From Rheum nobile (lineage: Eukaryota > Streptophyta > Magnoliopsida > Caryophyllales > Polygonaceae), in assembly GCA_027886185.1 (NCBI GenBank), contig WOAB01000040.1, positions 1,922,001 through 1,986,000 on the forward strand: a stretch of 64,000 nucleotides of DNA. The letters run 5' to 3'. The notes under the pieces were generated by a model, which was given only the letters and a program-made list of their open reading frames with translations, searched no databases and was not told the DNA's origin. The position numbers were made by a program, and so were the translations under genes. Below, in pieces: positions 59,902-64,000 of the stretch (positions are counted from its first letter, which is position 1; every line of letters starts with the position of its first letter).

Positions 59902-60761
59902 TGTAGGATCGGATGCGTTAGAATCAAGATAACTGGAACACATCAACGTTCAGTTCCTTACGCAACGGAATAGTAAAGACATGTAAAATAAGACACAGTT
60001 CCTTACAGTGGAAACTTTTGATAACCAACTAGTTATCTAGGAGAAAATCTACTACACTTCTACTTGGAAAGGATTTTGAACAAGTCAAATTCTGTATTGA
60101 TGATTCGATTATAAGAAGATCAAGACAACACACAACTTTATTCTTAAACACTCCTAAGAATATAGTCCTAATCAACCAAGTAAACAATCACAATCACACG
60201 AAGAACTTACTCAACTCCTTGATAAAAGCTTCTTCTTCCAGCACACGATTTCTCACTTTGATGCACTAAATTGACTTCATTTTTGCACCCCTAATTAGAG
60301 ACAATGAAATTGTTATTTATAATCTTAGAAGAGTGTTGAGAAAGCTTCTAAAAGGATCTCAACAACTCAGCCAAAATTATAAATAAAATATGTTGTAAAA
60401 TCAGAATAGATATTGTTTGTTATCAAAGATATCAAACTGTATCTTTCTGAGATTCTACACAACAACCTACAACTAACAAATGCACATAGCAATCTCTGAG
60501 GTTGTACGAGACACTCTTCATCAGCATAGACAAATTACGTTCCAACTCTTCAGATATTTCGTTAACATTCGTCAATTCCCTATCGCATTTCCATTTTTGC
60601 AGTTCCCAACACTTGCTCTTCTTGGATTGTTGAAGTAAGAATTCTGCCAATCTATAATCATGGAAGTATTAGTTTAACATGTGTTTGTCATCATCAAAAG
60701 TGAAGAAACAGATGAAAGGAACTAGCAAGGAAACTTGCGTTTAGAAAGTTCCTTTTCAACA
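59902..60761 (-). repeat. 3' LTR of a SIRE-like copia element
   Basis: On the minus strand the LTR starts TGTTGAAAAGG at 60,761, directly after a polypurine tract (AAAAAGGGGGACAT, about 60,763-60,776), and ends CGATCCTACA at 59,902, giving TG...CA and about 860 bp. The partner LTR would lie beyond the right edge of the window. Confidence 0.65.
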
Positions 60762-62050
60762 ATGTCCCCCTTTTTGATGATGACAAACCATTATAACTAA
60801 GCATATAAACAATAGGCATGAATGGCAGTTGATATGAAATACAAAGTATGAATCATATGAAGAAGTAGAAGAAATGTGAATATTGACGAAGTTCCCCCTT
60901 AGCAAATACTACGTGTTCTAGAATTCCCCCTTAGAATAACAACCAAGATAATAATTAATGTCAGCCTATTGGTCTCATTCCAAAGTTCATTTCCCCTTTT
61001 GACATCATCAAAAAGATTGGTTAGAATAATCACATAGGGAATTAATAATGATAAGTGCATAGAAGAAACTAGTTAAAAGACATAACTCTCATATTGTAAA
61101 GACACTAACCAAATTACATGCAAAGACCAAAATAGCATAGATATGAACATGAAAGACGAGAACATTAAAAACATAGTGACAAAAGGGAAATGACTGCTGG
61201 GATGCTAGGAGGAGTCCTAGAAGAAGAATGGAATCAAGGCTTCATGTCCAAAGGAATCACATTAGTCTTCATCTTCTGAGCAACAATGATCATTACATAC
61301 GATTCTTCAGAGGAAATCTTCACTTCTTCATCTCATTTTCTTGTATGGGAAGGATGCTTCGCATTAATCACGATTTCTGACTTATTCAATTCCCTTGGTA
61401 AGAAATAAAAAAACCGGCCACTTATTTTCCTTTTTGTCTGTTTTCTTTCAGCTCTTTTTTTCTCTCTCTCTCATTTTTTTTACTTTGAAGATTGCAGCAA
61501 ACATCGTTTCCTTTTCAGTTCCATTCCATCAATGTGCATCAACAATATGCATCAGCCGGAAAATCAGTCATCGTAATTCATTGGACACAAAGCTGAGGCT
61601 GGTTTGGATACATTTATGTATAGGGCAAGCTGAATGCACGCAAGAGTACGTATCCAAACAATAAGAACATGGAGGGCATTTTGACACTATAATAATTGTT
61701 CCCAGTTGCGGACTAAAACAAGAGAAAGGATCATAGGAAACTCTTAATGTAGTCAGACAAGGGACGGTATTAACTCAATCATCATTTCGGCTTATAATGA
61801 GGGTGAACATAGATCTGATTGACTTTTAAAGGTTTAGAAAAGATATGTTCGTGCCACAAATTCACAAATATGTTACCCATGAATCTAAGCAATAAATCCA
61901 GTGAATGACTTACAATCAAAAATTATGAATAAAACTAGAATCGGAACATGACAAGCAAATCATACATAGTTCCCAAAGGATTATAATAATATCTATTTTA
62001 AACAACAATCAAGGGAACTTCATATGGAAGTGAAACCGCTAGTTGAGAGA
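60762..62050 (-). other. Non-coding 3' interior of the SIRE-like element
   Basis: No gene is seen. The sequence is AT-rich, with several CCCCTT blocks (60,890-61,010) resembling extra polypurine tracts on the minus strand. SIRE relatives often carry an env-like frame here. None is recognisable. Confidence 0.4.
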
Positions 62051-62056
62051 ATTTAT

Positions 62057-62437
62057 TTAAAGGAGTAAACTTAGGTTCTCAAATGGTTCTCGATTCAATG
62101 CTTTGGTGAAAATGTCAACAATTCGGACCTCTACTCTACAATGATTCATAGCAATGAGTTCTATTTCAACATGATGCCTAATATCTCGAGAAATGATGCC
62201 TAATATCAAAAAGCTTAGCCCTAACATGAGGAACTGAATACTACACAAAGTTAAAGGCATTAGTAACATCAAACATGATAAGAATAGTGTCAAAGGAACA
62301 TACCTTGACCGCCCAGTTGTTGCTCCAACCACAGAACTTGGGAACAGTAAGTAGCTGAGATGACGTATTTCCTCATTTACATCAGTTCCCCCTAAATCAT
62401 TTACTTTTGCTACTTGTAATTCCGTTGATATGATCAT
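62057..62437 (-). pseudogene. Copia RNase H-end remnant
   Basis: Near the end of the frame DIRHHVEIELI and VDIFTKALNREPFENLS match the last part of copia RNase H (IRHHFIRE...ADIFTKAL...FE.LR). The frame is scrambled upstream. Most of pol between it and gag is deleted or unrecognisable, so the element is dead. Confidence 0.7.
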
Positions 62438-62779
62438 TAGGAACTAACGTCAACAACATGTTATCCTCCATCATTTCCATTATCATTGGAGTTCCCTTCA
62501 TTGTCAACTGCCTCTACATAACATTCTTCTTTAACAAAGGATATATTTCCTCTGTTATTTTTCTGAAGTGAGATGAGCTTGATAAAATCTTCAATTTTGC
62601 GTCCCAATCATCAATTCTCAACCTGTAGGGAACTATGCATCTCACTTCAACCTGCAATTCAATTAAGACTTACGCACCTAGACAAGATTGGCTTTTATGG
62701 GTTTGTGGGAATGAGAGTTCCTTTGCTCCTACAGGTTAGCTAGGTAATACACATGACCATCAATCTCAACATCCAAGTT

Positions 62780-64000
62780 CATTTTCCTATGATTTTCTTT
62801 AGTTTGTCTTTTCTTATGAATGCAACCATGAATATAATGACCATTTTTACCACAATATCAGCAAACACGATTATACACAACATGACCATATTTTTCTTTA
62901 CCGAGACAAAAAAGTTTTTCATGTTTCCTCTGTTGAAAGTCAATTCCCTTACCTGAGTTCCCTTGGGCTTGGTTAACATACATGTGATGAGCATTTTGGC
63001 CATCAAACCATTGCTTTCTACTAGAAGGATCATGTTCAAGCACCTTTACCTTTTCTTCAAGAAACTTGTTCTAATCACGACAAGAATGGAGAGCTTTATC
63101 AATAATATCATTTTTCTCAGCAAGTTCCATAGTAAGTTTCTCACTTGCAGAAGAACACTATCATCTGAATTCTCATTACCATAGCCAATACCATATCGAG
63201 ATTTAACAAACACAGTTTGAATGACAGTTTTCTCATTAATAGAAGTAGTCAACATATCAAGTTTATTAAAGATCTCAATGAGCAAATCATTTTCTGGAGT
63301 AAGGGAACTCTAACTATTCTTAGCATGCTCAAGTTCCTTTTCAAGTACAACACAATTGTCACATGAAACATGGGAAACATTAGACATGCTTTTAGATTTT
63401 TCAAGTTTTTCACTCCAAACAACATTTTCAATGATTAAGCAAGAAATATATTCTTCGTATTCACCTATTTTATCCTGAAGGGAATTGTTCTCATAATTGA
63501 GATGATTAACCAATTTTATCAGATGTTTTTTGTCATATATATGAAGAGAATCTAGAAATTCAAACTTTGGTACCTTGGTTCCTTCAGATTCATCTATTTC
63601 TTGCTTGGTCATCAAGCATTTGCCTCTAGAGAAATCTTCGAAGTCCAATTCCTCTTCTGATTCCTCTTCATTTCCCCAAGCAACAAGGAGACCCTTTTTC
63701 TTTTGTGGTTTCTCATCATCCTTTGGTTGAGGACTTTAGTGATATTTAGGGCAATTCCCTTTTCAGTTTTATCGGCATTTGCTAGATCCTCATCTTCTTG
63801 AATTTGCAACTTTCCAATAACTTGCTCCAGGGGAAACGTTTGAATTTCTGGAGTTTGTTGCATGATTCTCTTTGTGAGAGTGAACTTTGAATTAGGCTTT
63901 TGATGATGATAAGAGTTTTTGACCACTCCTCCAGAGTGACATCACAAGCTACAAGTTTGTCAGTCAATTCCCTAAATCTAGCATAATATTCAGAGATATT
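62780..64000 (-). pseudogene. SIRE-like copia gag remnant, runs off the window
   Basis: Minus-strand pieces in different frames give a gag-like part (...DKLVACDVTLEEWSKTLI..., 63,967-63,612), a long Glu/Lys/Asn-rich coiled coil (63,648-63,310: LVNHLNYENNSLQDKIGEYE), a Cys pair (CDNCVVLEKELEHAKNS), and a zinc knuckle at 62,822-62,863 (C-stop-Y-C-G-K-N-G-H-Y-I-H-G-C) that contains one stop codon. This order of capsid, long coiled coil and knuckle is typical of SIRE/Maximus-type gag. Frameshifts near 63,300 and 63,050 break it. Confidence 0.7.

Overview
This window is nuclear DNA of a flowering plant, most likely a eudicot. The evidence is AT-rich intergenic sequence, GT-AG introns, a 60-exon GCN1/ILITYHIA gene, a neprosin-domain (DUF239) gene, a phenylalanine ammonia-lyase exon, and plant-type transposons (L1 LINE with DUF4283 ORF1 and RNase H, Athila-like, Tnt1-like and SIRE-like LTR elements, TRIM, hAT, MULE, Helitron). 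The species cannot be named from the sequence.

Left third (about 1-28 kb) is a nested pile of transposable elements. An old diverged LTR, related to the Tnt1-like element inside it, is cut into four pieces (about 1,179-1,411, 4,975-5,110, 7,854-8,024 and 22,899-22,934). Three insertions separate the pieces. The first is a solo LTR (1,412-4,974, target duplication CCCAC) that itself carries a gag/protease-only Tnt1-like copia element (1,708-4,753, target duplication TTATA). The second is a TRIM-like element (5,111-7,853) whose 3' LTR carries an element with 1.05-kb LTRs around a 94-bp interior (5,540-7,728, target duplication ACTAC). The third is a minus-strand L1-type LINE (8,025-22,898, 14-bp target duplication with one mismatch). 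The LINE's reverse transcriptase is split by a young non-autonomous Athila-like element (10,352-16,973, target duplication AATCC) and its ORF1 by a 450-bp hAT MITE (21,079-21,528, 8-bp target duplication). Next come a Helitron-like element carrying a MULE MITE at its 5' end (23,529-25,212), a LINE-like retroposon remnant, a phenylalanine ammonia-lyase exon 1 that stops at the position of the conserved family intron, and a copia remnant.

Middle (28.4-32.5 kb): a seven-exon neprosin/DUF239 gene on the minus strand, predicted 439 residues, all introns phase 0 in my model. From 32.6 to 36.3 kb I see no gene, only simple repeats.

Right half (36.3-59.5 kb): one large intact minus-strand gene, the GCN1/ILITYHIA orthologue. 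I could place 60 coding exons that stay in frame and give about 2,648 residues. Its introns hold a hAT MITE, a perfect 160-bp tandem duplication and a triplicated repeat of about 145 bp. A telo-box and a site II core lie upstream of its start, as is common for translation-related plant genes.

Right edge (59.9-64.0 kb): the 3' part of a degenerate SIRE-like copia element on the minus strand, running out of the window.

The two intact genes are not functionally linked as far as the sequence shows. I found no evidence for a new gene system. The most unusual objects are non-autonomous retroelements: the element with almost no interior, the gag/integrase-tail fusion ORF in the Athila-like element, and a 450-codon open frame between the two LINE ORFs. 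All element and exon boundaries were read by eye.
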